From a cyanobacterium PCC 7702 (GTDB lineage Bacteria > Cyanobacteriota > Cyanobacteriia > Cyanobacteriales > Nostocaceae), in NCBI GenBank assembly GCA_000332255.1, contig KB235926.1, forward strand, positions 1,962,797 through 2,026,796: 64,000 nt of DNA, read 5' to 3'. Position 1 is the stretch's first letter. The number at the start of each line of letters is the position of its first letter. The notes below the pieces were generated by a model. That model ran no database searches and was not told the DNA's origin. It saw only the letters and a list, made by a program, of their open reading frames with translations. Of this stretch, positions 1 to 8,860 are shown in pieces. The position numbers and the translations under genes are program-made.

Positions 1-1
1 A

Positions 2-1234
2 AAGTTACTGCAATTATGCGGACAAAAATTACAAGCAGCAGGTGGTGAAATTTGGGAAGAAACGGAGTTTATTAGAGCAGATATTTATACATCAGAAGTG
101 ATGGTGACACTTAAGGATTTGAAAAATAAAGTTCAAAAGCAAGTGAGCGGTCGAGTACTGGTAGATGCGATGGGAACTGCCTCGCCGATCGCCTGGCAAT
201 TAAATGGAGGACGTGCTTTTGACAGTGTTTGTCCGACGGTGGGAGCGGTAATTGAACGTGGATTTGAGCCGGGGGTGTGGGATCCAGAGTATGGAGATGT
301 TTTGCACAGTCACGGCGATATTTCCCGGGGCAGACAATTAATTTGGGAATTGTTTCCCGGAGCCAAGGAAGAAATAACAATATATTTATTTCACTACCAC
401 CAAGTCAATAGCAAAAATCCCGGCTCCTTGCTGGAAATGTACGAAGATTTTTTTGCCATTTTGCCTGAATATCGGCGCTGCGACGTAGACAAACTGGTGT
501 GGAAAAAGGCAACATTTGGCTATATACCGGGGCATTTTAGTGTTGGTAGCAGCGATCGCACAGTAGCATTCGACCGAATAATTTCTATTGGCGATGCAGC
601 ATCACTGCAATCTCCTTTAGTATTTACAGGATTTGGCTCTTTGGTTCGCAATCTCGAACGCCTGACTACTCTTTTGGATGTAGCTCTCAAGCACAACCTG
701 CTTTCTTCCCAATATCTAAATAAAATTCGTGCCTTCCAAAATAATATTGCCGTGACGTGGATGTTTTCCAAGGGCATGATGGTTCCCACTGGAAAATTTC
801 TACCACCCGAACGCATCAATGCTATGCTCAATAACTTTTTTGGGCTTTTGGCAGATGAACCGAAGCAAGTGGCAGATGATTTTATTAAAGACAGATTTGA
901 CTGGTTTACTTTTAATCGCTTAGCGCTAAAGGCCGCTTGGAAAAACCCAGCTTTGCTGCTGTGGATCTGGGAGTTAGCCGGAGCTAAGGATTTGCTCAGA
1001 TGGTTGAGTAATTATTTTGACTTTACTCGTCACACTTTTATCAGTATTTTGCTGCGCGGATGGTTGCCAAATGTCCTGCGCCGGCTTCGTCCCTGGCTAG
1101 AAAGCCGTTATCCAACTTTGTGGTTGCAACTTTTAGCCATCAATTACAGCTTGTCCGTAGATAAAAGACGTTTTCCGAATCCAGCTGTAGAAGTTACCAA
1201 AGAACAACAACTTCAAAAATCAATTGTCAATTAA
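2..1234 (+). CDS. CruA/CruP-like lycopene cyclase family flavoprotein (5' end outside window)
   Basis: The frame is open from base 2, so the N-terminal part, which would carry the FAD dinucleotide-binding motif, lies upstream. What remains (about 410 residues) looks like the C-terminal two thirds of the FAD-dependent CruA/CruP family, which cyclises lycopene or acts in carotenoid protection. Visible landmarks are the strand GRVLVDAMGTASPIA, the substrate-domain stretch with ISRGRQLIWELFPG, and the FAD-contacting segment RIISIGDAASLQSPLVFTGFG, followed by a helical C-terminus rich in Trp and Leu. CruA and the non-cyclising paralogue CruP cannot be told apart from this fragment, so no symbol is given. 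It converges on the next minus-strand gene, with a shared hairpin between them. Family call fairly sure; exact subfamily not. Confidence 0.7.
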   Translation, partial: KLLQLCGQKLQAAGGEIWEETEFIRADIYTSEVMVTLKDLKNKVQKQVSGRVLVDAMGTASPIAWQLNGGRAFDSVCPTVGAVIERGFEPGVWDPEYGDVLHSHGDISRGRQLIWELFPGAKEEITIYLFHYHQVNSKNPGSLLEMYEDFFAILPEYRRCDVDKLVWKKATFGYIPGHFSVGSSDRTVAFDRIISIGDAASLQSPLVFTGFGSLVRNLERLTTLLDVALKHNLLSSQYLNKIRAFQNNIAVTWMFSKGMMVPTGKFLPPERINAMLNNFFGLLADEPKQVADDFIKDRFDWFTFNRLALKAAWKNPALLLWIWELAGAKDLLRWLSNYFDFTRHTFISILLRGWLPNVLRRLRPWLESRYPTLWLQLLAINYSLSVDKRRFPNPAVEVTKEQQLQKSIVN

Positions 1235-1266
1235 CAACCTTTGGCATTCATATTAAGGGCTAAAAT

Positions 1267-1317
1267 AACAAACCCCAAACAACGCCAACTCTGCTGCTAG
1301 TTGGCTGGGATTTTGTT
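1267..1317. terminator. Bidirectional terminator hairpin between convergent genes
   Basis: A long imperfect stem: AACAAA (1267-1272), CCCA (1274-1277) and GCCAAC (1284-1289) pair with GTTGGC (1300-1305), TGGG (1306-1309) and TTTGTT (1312-1317). The right side runs into T-rich sequence on the plus strand, and A-rich sequence on the left gives a T-run on the minus strand. The stop codon of the minus-strand gene (1297-1299) lies in the loop, so it can end both transcripts. Confidence 0.6.
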
Positions 1318-2886
1318 ATTATTGTTAACACAGAAATTAGGTAATTCCACGGATGACCTGGACTTTCGTTCTTTTGGCTGACGCTGGGGATAAAGCAGCG
1401 GTGAAGGTGAATTAGAACAGTTAGGTTGTTGGGATAAAAATGTTTCTTGCATGGCGGGGAGTGGGTCTGTATGAGGATTTTGTTCAGCTTGAGAATTTGC
1501 TTGCAAAGAAGACAAGCTAGTAGTGGTTTGTGACTGTTCAGTTCCTTCTACTACCTCCTCCTGGCAAGCTTCATTTCCATTTTGGAAATTTTTTTCTGTC
1601 TGAAATTGTGATGGCTGGGAAATATAAAAAGCTTGAAACAGATGATTTAATTTTTCTTCTAGGCTCAATGACTCTGTAGACGCGCTCTTCGCGGCTTCTC
1701 GTAGAGAAGGTGAAGTTGTTGTTGACTGACAACAAGAGTCATCATCAGTATCACAGTTGCTAGTTGCTGGTTCGTCAGTTGAGGTTGGGTTTTTGGAAAC
1801 GGGAATCTCTGATGAAAGTGGTGACTTGAGCAAAGTAAAGTTTTCTGACTGTAGACGCGCTCTAATGCCATCTGGCATGCTACGCGACCGCGGCTTCTCG
1901 TAGAGATGGAAAGGTGTCTGTACTTTATTTGCGTCTGCTTCTGCTGACCAAGGTCGAATTGGTAGCGGATTGGAGAAAAGGGAACTAGCTTGCTGGGAGT
2001 AACTTGGACGACTAGTAGTGAAATTGTTTTGAATTGCAGCTTCTTGTTGTAACAAATCGTAACTGGGAACTGTTGTTTCCAAACACTTTTCTAAAGCTGC
2101 CTTGAATTGTAAAGTCTGGCGTTGCTGGCGCATCAGTCGCGCCCGCAGTTCTCGACAAGAATTTTCTGATTGCAACAACTGTTGGGACTGTTCGTTATAT
2201 TTAGTTTGCACTAAGGCACATTCCCTTTCTAATTGGGCAAGGCGTTGCTGGCTAATTTCTAATTGTGCTTTATAATTCTCAATCAGAATTTCTTGACTTT
2301 GAACAGTAGATAGGGCAGTTTCTAACTGTTGAAAGAGAGATTGAATTTGTTCTTGGCTAGCAGCAAGTTCTCGAGCCTGCTGTTCAAGTATTGTCTGGGT
2401 AATTTTTGAGCGCTTTAGCTGTAATTGTAAAGCCTCTTCAGACTCGGCTAAAGCAGTTTGCAATTGCCTTACTTGAGCATATAAATCATCGTTGGCAGAG
2501 CGCAGTTGTTGATTTAATGACAAAAGCTGCTGAAATTCCGATTCTACCGGCGTCTGTTTTTCTGGCTCAAGCTGGGGAATAATCTCATCTAGCTCGGCTT
2601 TGCTGGGGTGGAATTGCTCTGGGCTAGAGGCGGATAGCCGTGGGTTGAGGGCGTGGTTTTGCTCATCAGCCTTGTCCGCAGGGGAGGGAGGATCGAAGTT
2701 TGGTTGAGTCACTGAATCAAGCTCAAAAGGTGCGTTTGCTTGTGATTGGTTGTGTTCTGCTGGTGCCAGCAAGGGCAATTGCGATATCGTTTTGTTAGCA
2801 TGGTGCCAAACGAAATCAAAAGGACAACTGGTCGAATTTAGGGGTTGAAGAAAATTCCCGTTGTTTGGGGTGTCTGCTTCACTCAT
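1297..2886 (-). CDS. Coiled-coil protein of unknown function carrying two translated dispersed repeats
   Basis: A 529-residue soluble protein that I do not recognise. Residues ~1-110 are low-complexity and Pro/Ser-rich. Residues ~110-275 form a Gln/Glu/Leu-rich coiled coil of long heptad helices. The remaining ~250 residues are Ser/Thr/Gln-rich and probably disordered. There is no signal peptide or membrane segment. Residues ~327-345 and ~394-404 are encoded by two copies of a cyanobacterial dispersed repeat inserted without breaking the frame, each read in a different frame. This fits a tail with little structural constraint. The gene is last in a minus-strand series after the permease and beta-propeller genes, but 267 bases separate it from the latter, so co-transcription is uncertain. 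A scaffold or structural role is only an inference from the coiled coil. Confidence 0.75.
   Translation of the reverse strand: MSEADTPNNGNFLQPLNSTSCPFDFVWHHANKTISQLPLLAPAEHNQSQANAPFELDSVTQPNFDPPSPADKADEQNHALNPRLSASSPEQFHPSKAELDEIIPQLEPEKQTPVESEFQQLLSLNQQLRSANDDLYAQVRQLQTALAESEEALQLQLKRSKITQTILEQQARELAASQEQIQSLFQQLETALSTVQSQEILIENYKAQLEISQQRLAQLERECALVQTKYNEQSQQLLQSENSCRELRARLMRQQRQTLQFKAALEKCLETTVPSYDLLQQEAAIQNNFTTSRPSYSQQASSLFSNPLPIRPWSAEADANKVQTPFHLYEKPRSRSMPDGIRARLQSENFTLLKSPLSSEIPVSKNPTSTDEPATSNCDTDDDSCCQSTTTSPSLREAAKSASTESLSLEEKLNHLFQAFYISQPSQFQTEKNFQNGNEACQEEVVEGTEQSQTTTSLSSLQANSQAEQNPHTDPLPAMQETFLSQQPNCSNSPSPLLYPQRQPKERKSRSSVELPNFCVNNNNKIPAN
1676..1706 (-). repeat. Dispersed repeat, short form (31 bp), inside the coiled-coil gene
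   Basis: Read on the minus strand it starts CTCTACGAGAAGCCGCG and ends AGAGCGCGTCTAC. Both ends match the copy at 1851-1905; the two differ by a 24-base insert in the latter. In this gene it is translated as LREAAKSAST, a different frame from the other copy. It resembles the small GTAGACGCG/CTCGTAGAG-type repeats common in Nostoc-like genomes. Confidence 0.8.
1851..1905 (-). repeat. Dispersed repeat, long form (55 bp), inside the coiled-coil gene
   Basis: Same terminal sequences as the 31-bp copy at 1676-1706 plus a central insert containing GCATGCCAGATGGCAT. It is translated in the host gene as LYEKPRSRSMPDGIRARL. The central part is about 23/28 identical to a segment at the 3' end of uvsE (16135-16162), which gives the nearly identical peptide RSRSVPDGI. 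Confidence 0.8.
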
Positions 2887-2926
2887 CTGTGTTCACCCAC
2901 CAGCTTATACTAGGTTAATTTCAAGG

Positions 2927-2962
2927 AGGTAGCAGTGTGACTGAATAGTCTGTGTGCTACCT
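2927..2962. other. Nested hairpin upstream of the coiled-coil gene
   Basis: AGGTAGCA (2927-2934) pairs with TGCTACCT (2955-2962); inside, GACT/AGTC closes on a GAAT tetraloop. It lies 41-76 bases upstream of the minus-strand start at 2886, in the spacer after the beta-propeller gene. No T-run follows on either strand, so it may be a regulatory or processing structure rather than a terminator. Confidence 0.45.
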
Positions 2963-3153
2963 GTTTCAATCTGCTGTTGTTTCTTGATTAAATCAGTTAT
3001 AACTTTCTCTCACCGCGACCAGCAAAAAAACAAAATTTGACAATCGCTGTTATTTGAAATTATTTCACAAGTACTTATTTCCACACACCGGTAGAGAAAA
3101 ATAGAGACAGAAGGTAAGCTTACCCAGATAGTGAGTGAGTGTAATTCCTTCTG

Positions 3154-4713
3154 TTAGGGAAGCCAGCGAGGATGAAATCCAACTAAAGGAAGTTGTTCTG
3201 GCTTGAGCTGTTCTGTAGCAGCTGGGGAATCAACTGCGGGTAGCAAAGGCATTAACCACAAACTACTGCTTGCGATCGCTTGTCCGTCATCTGTAGTTAA
3301 AACTTGACTGTTGGAAGGTGCAGCTGCATCTTCCGTCTGGGGTATTATTTGGTCAAATAAAAGTCCCAATCCGTCGGGAGATAAGCTCATTTGTAGGTTT
3401 CGCTGTTCGGGCGGAAATACTAACAAAGGTTTCTGCTTACCGGTTTTGAGGTCTATCGCCACTAAATAGGGCTGTTCTTGGTAATATTCTCCTGGCAATA
3501 GCTGTGTTAGCAAGCAGTATAAGGTCGGAGAAGCCGTATCAAATTGACAATTGACAATGGAACCTTTGGTGGTTAGTAATTTTGTTTGCACGCCTTGGTT
3601 TGTTACTAAAAACAAGTCTCGGGTATAATCTGTGTTAAACTTGACCATAGCTGCTTGCGACCCGTCGGGAGAAAAAGCTTGTACTAATCCAAACTGGGGG
3701 AAAAAATCCAGGGGTTTTGTACCGTCTGCTTGTAAAGGCAAAATTGCTGTTCCTTGTCCTTGGGCAACTGCTACGGCTTTGCTGTCCGGTGTAATGATAA
3801 AGTCTCCTCCAGGTTGGCTTTGCAAGCGTTGGGGAGTAGCTTTTTGTTTGGAATTATCTTTGTTTGCTGGTAGAAACCACAGACCAAAGTCGTTGGGATT
3901 GGCTTTGTTTCCTCGCTGAACGACTATAGTTTGTCCGTCGGGAGATAAGTCAAATTTTAGGTTTTGATATTCTTTATTATCTAAAATTAAATCAATTTTT
4001 CCTGCCGGTTGTGCGTGTTTGTTAGCAGGTGCGCTGAAGCCTGTTGTAACTGTATATAATTGGGCAGAGAGTATATCTTGGTTATTAGAGGGACGAGCGG
4101 AAAATAAAATTTTTTCTCCATCTGGAAAGGGTTGAAAGTCCATGACCACCAGGTCTTTGGGGGTAAGTATCTTTCTTTGCTCTTGGGTTAAGTTGTAAAG
4201 AATTAACCTTCCTCGTTCTTCTTGTTGAACTCCGATATAGAGGATAACGCGATCGCGGGTGCTAAAAGTAGCACTCAGCGGCTGTATAACTCTTTTTTTA
4301 CTTTCTTGAGCAGCAAATTTATCCTTGGCATCTTTTAGCTGGACTTTGTAGGTGGTTCCGTAGGGTGCTGGGGTGATAAAAGTATAACCCATGCGCCGCC
4401 CAACCCAACTAATCGTACCTGCTAAAGGAGGCTCGATTTTCAAATTCTCCTCTACGCTTTTAGTATCCATGGGACGGCTAAAGGTGAGGATAAAGGTTTT
4501 GTAGTCTGCTCCGATTTTTTGTGTTTGGGAGGTAAAGTTTGTTAAAGTTATATCTTTTTCTTCTGTTTGTACGTGCTTCCAAGTCCATTCCCGGACAGTA
4601 GGTCTGACTGCGTCACCCTGAGAGATAACAAGTCCAACGAGCGCAATTAGTAGCAACATTAGCGCGATCGCCACGCGATCAAGTGGTTGTAAAAACCCTT
4701 TTTTAGTAGTCAT
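3154..4713 (-). CDS. Membrane-anchored protein with Ig-like (SbsA-type) and beta-propeller domains
   Basis: 519 residues. A hydrophobic helix at ~13-32 serves as signal anchor. Residues ~60-150 resemble a bacterial Ig-like domain of the SbsA/Big_5 kind (FSRPMDTKSVEENLKIEPP and a following GYTFITPAPYGTTYKV). The rest is a TolB/WD40-type propeller with repeated PDG motifs at blade turns (PFPDGEKILF, LSPDGQTIVV, FSPDGSQAAM, LSPDGLGLLF). It therefore probably sits outside the plasma membrane and binds a protein or polymer; no catalytic motif is visible. It lies 177 bases downstream of the DUF1980-type gene on the same strand, possibly in one transcription unit with the permease pair. Function unknown; architecture fairly clear. 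Confidence 0.75.
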   Translation of the reverse strand: MTTKKGFLQPLDRVAIALMLLLIALVGLVISQGDAVRPTVREWTWKHVQTEEKDITLTNFTSQTQKIGADYKTFILTFSRPMDTKSVEENLKIEPPLAGTISWVGRRMGYTFITPAPYGTTYKVQLKDAKDKFAAQESKKRVIQPLSATFSTRDRVILYIGVQQEERGRLILYNLTQEQRKILTPKDLVVMDFQPFPDGEKILFSARPSNNQDILSAQLYTVTTGFSAPANKHAQPAGKIDLILDNKEYQNLKFDLSPDGQTIVVQRGNKANPNDFGLWFLPANKDNSKQKATPQRLQSQPGGDFIITPDSKAVAVAQGQGTAILPLQADGTKPLDFFPQFGLVQAFSPDGSQAAMVKFNTDYTRDLFLVTNQGVQTKLLTTKGSIVNCQFDTASPTLYCLLTQLLPGEYYQEQPYLVAIDLKTGKQKPLLVFPPEQRNLQMSLSPDGLGLLFDQIIPQTEDAAAPSNSQVLTTDDGQAIASSSLWLMPLLPAVDSPAATEQLKPEQLPLVGFHPRWLP

Positions 4714-4890
4714 TGCTGTTGATAGTGGCTGGCAAATTTAGGTAGTAGCAAAGAATTAAGTACTAATTACCTAGCAAAGATTGGTATTGCAAATACTTTG
4801 TGATGAGGTGAGGAACAAAATAAAGAATGCAGCTAGCTTTCCGTGTTAGTAAGGTTTTGCAGGCGTTTCACCTCCAAAAGTGACAAGCAT

Positions 4891-5667
4891 TTAATAACTG
4901 TAAGGATTTTTGGGTTGGGGAATTTTTCGCAGTGATTTAGCAGCGATTGTAAGTTGGCGTTTACCGGCAATGATTTCCGTAGTCATTTGTCCTTCTACTT
5001 CTAGCCAAGTATCTGGTGGGTACTGTTCGCTAGTTTCTGGTAATTTCACAGGTAATCCTACAGGATATGCATCTGCTGCACAGCAAGTAATCACAAACCG
5101 TGCTAATAATAAATGTTCTTTTCCTAGCTCTGGTGGATGAATGACAAATCCCTGGACTTTGACTTTGCTTCCTTGATATCTGTCTGGTTCTGGATAGACA
5201 TTGAGCATGCGTACCCAATCTACTAGCGATCGCTCCTCTGGAGGAACAGAAGCACGAAATGCTTGCGGTTTGACGCGCGTTGCACCTAATAATTCGCTCA
5301 CATCTCTTTGCAGTGCTTTTTCGCTGGCGAAGACTTGTGGTGTGACGAGAAAGCCAAAAATCGCTGCAGTCAAAAGTAAAGCACTTCCCCACCCCGGAGG
5401 AAACAAAGATAGGTGTTGGATGTTGGTGACCATTTCCCGACCGCGGTGCTGCAGAAGTTCTTTGGCTTTAAAAGTGCTCACAACTAACAAGCCCGTAGCA
5501 GCTGCGATTACTAATCCAAAATAGTTAGGATTAATTAATAAATTCAGCTTGTTGGTTAGCCAATATTTCAACAGTAAAATGCCCCAGGCTCCTATTGCTA
5601 AAACATCGAGCCAGGGAAGCAATTTTTTACCAATTTGAGAAGAGCGGCGATTTGGGTTTGAGGGCAT
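4891..5667 (-). CDS. TIGR03943/YcgQ-type (DUF1980) membrane protein, partner of permease
   Basis: 258 residues with three or four N-terminal membrane helices (about residues 17-35, 44-62 and 91-112), then a periplasmic or cytoplasmic domain ending in an OB-like region (YQGSKVKVQGFV ... ARFVITCCAADAYPVGLPVKL ... DTWLEVEGQM). The CCAADA motif and the pairing with a YcgR-type permease are typical of the TIGR03943/YcgQ family, thought to act with the permease in export or metal-related stress; the substrate is not established. It starts 67 bases after the permease stop, so the two are very likely co-transcribed. Confidence 0.82.
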   Translation of the reverse strand: MPSNPNRRSSQIGKKLLPWLDVLAIGAWGILLLKYWLTNKLNLLINPNYFGLVIAAATGLLVVSTFKAKELLQHRGREMVTNIQHLSLFPPGWGSALLLTAAIFGFLVTPQVFASEKALQRDVSELLGATRVKPQAFRASVPPEERSLVDWVRMLNVYPEPDRYQGSKVKVQGFVIHPPELGKEHLLLARFVITCCAADAYPVGLPVKLPETSEQYPPDTWLEVEGQMTTEIIAGKRQLTIAAKSLRKIPQPKNPYSY

Positions 5668-5734
5668 GAGTCAATCTTTATGAGCTGTAAAATAGAAGGC
5701 CTGTGGGGTTTAGATGTTTGAGGACGGACATTTT

Positions 5735-6781
5735 TCAAAAAAAGTACAAGTTCAGTACGAGGGTGAGCAAAAAAGTTAACAGCGCTGGTAAAGCAAACAA
5801 GTAAAAAATTGCTCTGGGTTTAAATATTGCGAGCATCAAAACTATACTTTTGAGGTCGAACATTGGTCCAAACACCAGAAATGCCAGTAAAGAGCCGCTA
5901 GTAAAGGTTGATGCAAAAGATAAAGCAAAAAAGGAATCAACGGTCGAACAAATGGATACTACTGCTGCTAAGACAAGCATGGCAGTAACGGAAGTAATGG
6001 GACCGGCGCCCAAACTGAGAATCAATTCTCGCGGAGCTAGTACTTGAATGGCGGCGGCGACTGCGCTGCCAAGTGTTAGCATTCCTCCCAATTCCCGCAA
6101 TTCCTGTACGGTATTTTCTAGTACTAGTCTCAACTTAGCTCCTAAGGGTTTACCGTCACTAAAAGCCGGAGATGCGACTGCGGTAGCAGCAGTTTCCAGC
6201 CGCATGGCCTGTCCGGTTCCCAGAAAATAAGTTCCCGATTGCAGTAAGGAAGGTGTGTCCGCTTGCTGTTGCTTTTTTTGGTAACTTTGGAAACGATGTT
6301 TGTGCTCTGCAGGGCGGTGAAATTTTAAATAACGAGCGATCGCTGGTTGAACTATGGGAGTCAAATCCTTTTGAAAACTAAAGACAACAGCCACAATAGT
6401 TGCAATTAATAAAGAAAAAACCACGCGCAATATCACTATTTCTGGCTGGTCGCGAAATGCTGTCCAAGTAGCCCAGATCACAATCGGGTTAATGGTGGGT
6501 GCTGCTAGCAAAAAGCCAATTGCTACCGGTGCAGGTACCCCTTGCATTAATAACCGTCGTGCTACTGGGACGTTACCGCACTCGCATACGGGAAATAAAA
6601 AACCGATCGTACTGCCAATTAACGCTCCCATTAATGGGTTTTTAGGCATTTTTTCTGCTAATTTGCGCTCATCGACAAAAAATAGCAGCAAACTAGAGAA
6701 CAATACTCCTAACAGTAGAAAAGGCATTGCCTCGACTAGCAGACTCAGAAATAGAGTCATACCATTGTGAAATTGATTCAT
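5735..6781 (-). CDS. YcgR-type permease (DUF318/PF03773 family)
   Basis: 348 residues, about eight to ten hydrophobic helices. It carries the family hallmark PVCECGNVPVARRLLMQGVP near residues 61-80, followed by APTINPIVIWATW, and a second-half repeat with SICSTVDSFFALSFAS and FLVFGPMFDLKS. These small-residue and Cys-rich helix motifs are characteristic of this permease family. The loop of ~50 residues in the middle (about residues 150-200) is hydrophilic. It is the first gene of a pair with the YcgQ-like gene, as in Bacillus ycgR-ycgQ. Transported substrate unknown. Confidence 0.85.
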   Translation of the reverse strand: MNQFHNGMTLFLSLLVEAMPFLLLGVLFSSLLLFFVDERKLAEKMPKNPLMGALIGSTIGFLFPVCECGNVPVARRLLMQGVPAPVAIGFLLAAPTINPIVIWATWTAFRDQPEIVILRVVFSLLIATIVAVVFSFQKDLTPIVQPAIARYLKFHRPAEHKHRFQSYQKKQQQADTPSLLQSGTYFLGTGQAMRLETAATAVASPAFSDGKPLGAKLRLVLENTVQELRELGGMLTLGSAVAAAIQVLAPRELILSLGAGPITSVTAMLVLAAVVSICSTVDSFFALSFASTFTSGSLLAFLVFGPMFDLKSIVLMLAIFKPRAIFYLFALPALLTFLLTLVLNLYFF

Positions 6782-7496
6782 GGGTGTCGCTGTTAAAAGC
6801 GGTTTTAAGTTTTAATATTCTGCCAAGTCATTCTATCGAACTGGGGATGCAAACAAGTAGAGATATTTAAATTTACATTAAACAATCGGTAAATACTCGG
6901 TTTGCCCGCTCCCTGCTTTTTGTTGTCTACCACTACCAACTACAAATAATGATTTCAATTTCAGTCTCTCCATTAACGATGAGTCGTGTACCTAGATAGC
7001 ACAAATGCAAAAATGGTTCCAATTTAATACTTTCTGACCTGCTTTGTCTTGATTGTGCTTTCTTATGATTACACTTAACTTACTCGCTTCGAGGTTATTA
7101 CTTAAGCATTTTCATCAATAGTTCATAGTCTTTTAAAGATAGACAGATAGTTGTTAGTTCTTACTCATTGCAAACAAATCGCTATTGAGATAAAACTTAC
7201 GTTTTGAGTTTCTACTACAAAAATCATCAAACCGCAATACCAACGGTGACATCTTGGACCTGGTTATAAAAGCCAAGTCTACCTCGACACATAAAATTCC
7301 CGATCTGACATTGTTCTGATTGTCTTGACCCTGAATGCATGTTTTGCGGTCTTTAAGTATATTTTATAACTTTAATTTTGGTAAAAATATTTAAAAAATT
7401 AGTTTGTAAATTCTCTATTATGACTGCTTGAGAGACTTAATAAAGCTAGAATATAAGCTTATTGGTTCTCAAAATTAGAAAATAACAAGGTTATCA
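6782..7496. other. 715-bp spacer between divergent genes
   Basis: Separates the permease operon (minus) from the sensor kinase (plus) and must hold both promoters. It is AT-rich, contains no open frame with a recognisable protein and no clear hairpin. AATAATGATTTCAATT near 6946-6961 faintly resembles a metal-repressor box but is too weak to call. Confidence 0.5.
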
Positions 7497-8840
7497 GTGT
7501 TACACGATTTTGGCTTAGAGATATCACCATCGTTTGTATCTAGTGGTAGCGATCGCGATCTCAATTTGCAATCTACTCTGCAGGAACTGGAACTTTATAC
7601 TTTCCAGGTAGAAATTGACTGTACAGGTAAGGAAGTGGCGAAAGTTTTCCAAAAACATCCACTACTGCCAGGAGTAATTTTAGTAGAAAAAGGAAATTAT
7701 GTTGGCATGATTTCCCGACGACGGTTGTTGGAATTGTTGATTCTTCCCTACGGACAAGAGTTATTTTTTCAGCAATCGCTAGCGGTTTTCTACAGTTACG
7801 CTCGCACGTCGATTTTACTGCTTCCTGGAACTACGCCGATTTTAACAGCTATGCAATTAGCAATGAGGCGATCGCCCGAGCTACTAGCAGAACCTATAGT
7901 TGTGAAAACAGAATTTGATACCTACGCTTTGTTAGACGTACAAGACTTAAATATCGCTTCTTGGCAAATTCGAGGGATAGAAACTCAAGTGCGTTATGAA
8001 CCCAACCAAGTCCAAATGATTCAAAATGATAAAATGGCAAGCTTAGGAAGACTAGTAGATGGCATTGCCCATGAAATTTTAGATCCAGTAGGCTTTATTT
8101 GGGGCAATTTAACTTATATTTCCAAATACAGTCAAGATTTACTGAAATTAATAGCAGCTTATGAAAAAAATTTACCTCATCCCCCTAGGGAAATTATCAA
8201 TCTTAAAGAAGAGATGGAATTTGATTATATAGAACAAGATTTGTCCCGAGTACTTGCTAGTATATATACCGGTGCGGAAAGATTAAAGAAACTCGTTACT
8301 AGTTTACAAAATTTTTGCCATATCGATGAAGTTTATCCCAAACCGGCGGATTTACACAGATGCCTAGACCATATTTTACTACTAATAAATAGTCGCATAA
8401 AAAAAGAAATTCAAGTTATTAGAAACTACGGTCATCTTCCTCCTGTTTATTGCTTTATTGGTCAATTATATCAAGTTTTTATGAATATTTTGAGTCAAGC
8501 TGTAGATGTTTTGCTTGATGAAGCAGTGCGACTGCAATTTTACTCTTCTTTTGGCGAGCGACCCAAGAAAATTCCTCGCATTGAGATTACAACGGCAGTT
8601 GTTTCCCAAGCAGTAGATTCTCGCTGGGTTTCAATTCGTATTGCTGATAACGGTCCGGGGATGTCTGAGGAGTTTCAGCAGCAAATTATTGAATCTTTTT
8701 CCACAGAAAAAAGGGCAGATAAAGAGACTAGTTTAGCAGTAAGTTACAGAATTATTACAGCCAAGCACGGTGGAAAATTTAATTTTCGTTCCCAACTTGG
8801 GGTTGGTACTGAATTTGAAATTTTATTGCCTTTAGTGTAA
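7497..8840 (+). CDS. Sensor histidine kinase with CBS-like N-terminus and degenerate ATP-binding boxes
   Basis: 447 residues from a GTG start preceded by AACAAGG. Residues ~35-165 look like a pair of CBS-type modules (FQKHPLLPGVILVEKGNYVGMISRRRLLE). A coiled dimerisation segment carries the H-box around His192 (DGIAHEILDPV), followed by a HATPase_c region with the G1 box ADNGPGM (383-389). Two hallmarks are altered: the N-box reads NILSQAVD, with Gln where the Mg-ATP-binding Asn is expected, and the G2 box GLGL is replaced by ETSLAVSY. It may be a weak kinase or a pseudo-kinase. No membrane segment, so it is cytoplasmic. No response regulator is adjacent; it converges on the DUF2382 cluster. 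Confidence 0.78.
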   Translation: MLHDFGLEISPSFVSSGSDRDLNLQSTLQELELYTFQVEIDCTGKEVAKVFQKHPLLPGVILVEKGNYVGMISRRRLLELLILPYGQELFFQQSLAVFYSYARTSILLLPGTTPILTAMQLAMRRSPELLAEPIVVKTEFDTYALLDVQDLNIASWQIRGIETQVRYEPNQVQMIQNDKMASLGRLVDGIAHEILDPVGFIWGNLTYISKYSQDLLKLIAAYEKNLPHPPREIINLKEEMEFDYIEQDLSRVLASIYTGAERLKKLVTSLQNFCHIDEVYPKPADLHRCLDHILLLINSRIKKEIQVIRNYGHLPPVYCFIGQLYQVFMNILSQAVDVLLDEAVRLQFYSSFGERPKKIPRIEITTAVVSQAVDSRWVSIRIADNGPGMSEEFQQQIIESFSTEKRADKETSLAVSYRIITAKHGGKFNFRSQLGVGTEFEILLPLV

Positions 8841-8860
8841 ATACACCTGCGCCTCCATTC

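Noticed and set aside
6944-6962. Zur-like box upstream of the permease operon
   Set aside because: Only a weak, imperfect match to a metal-repressor palindrome, 165 bases from the start.
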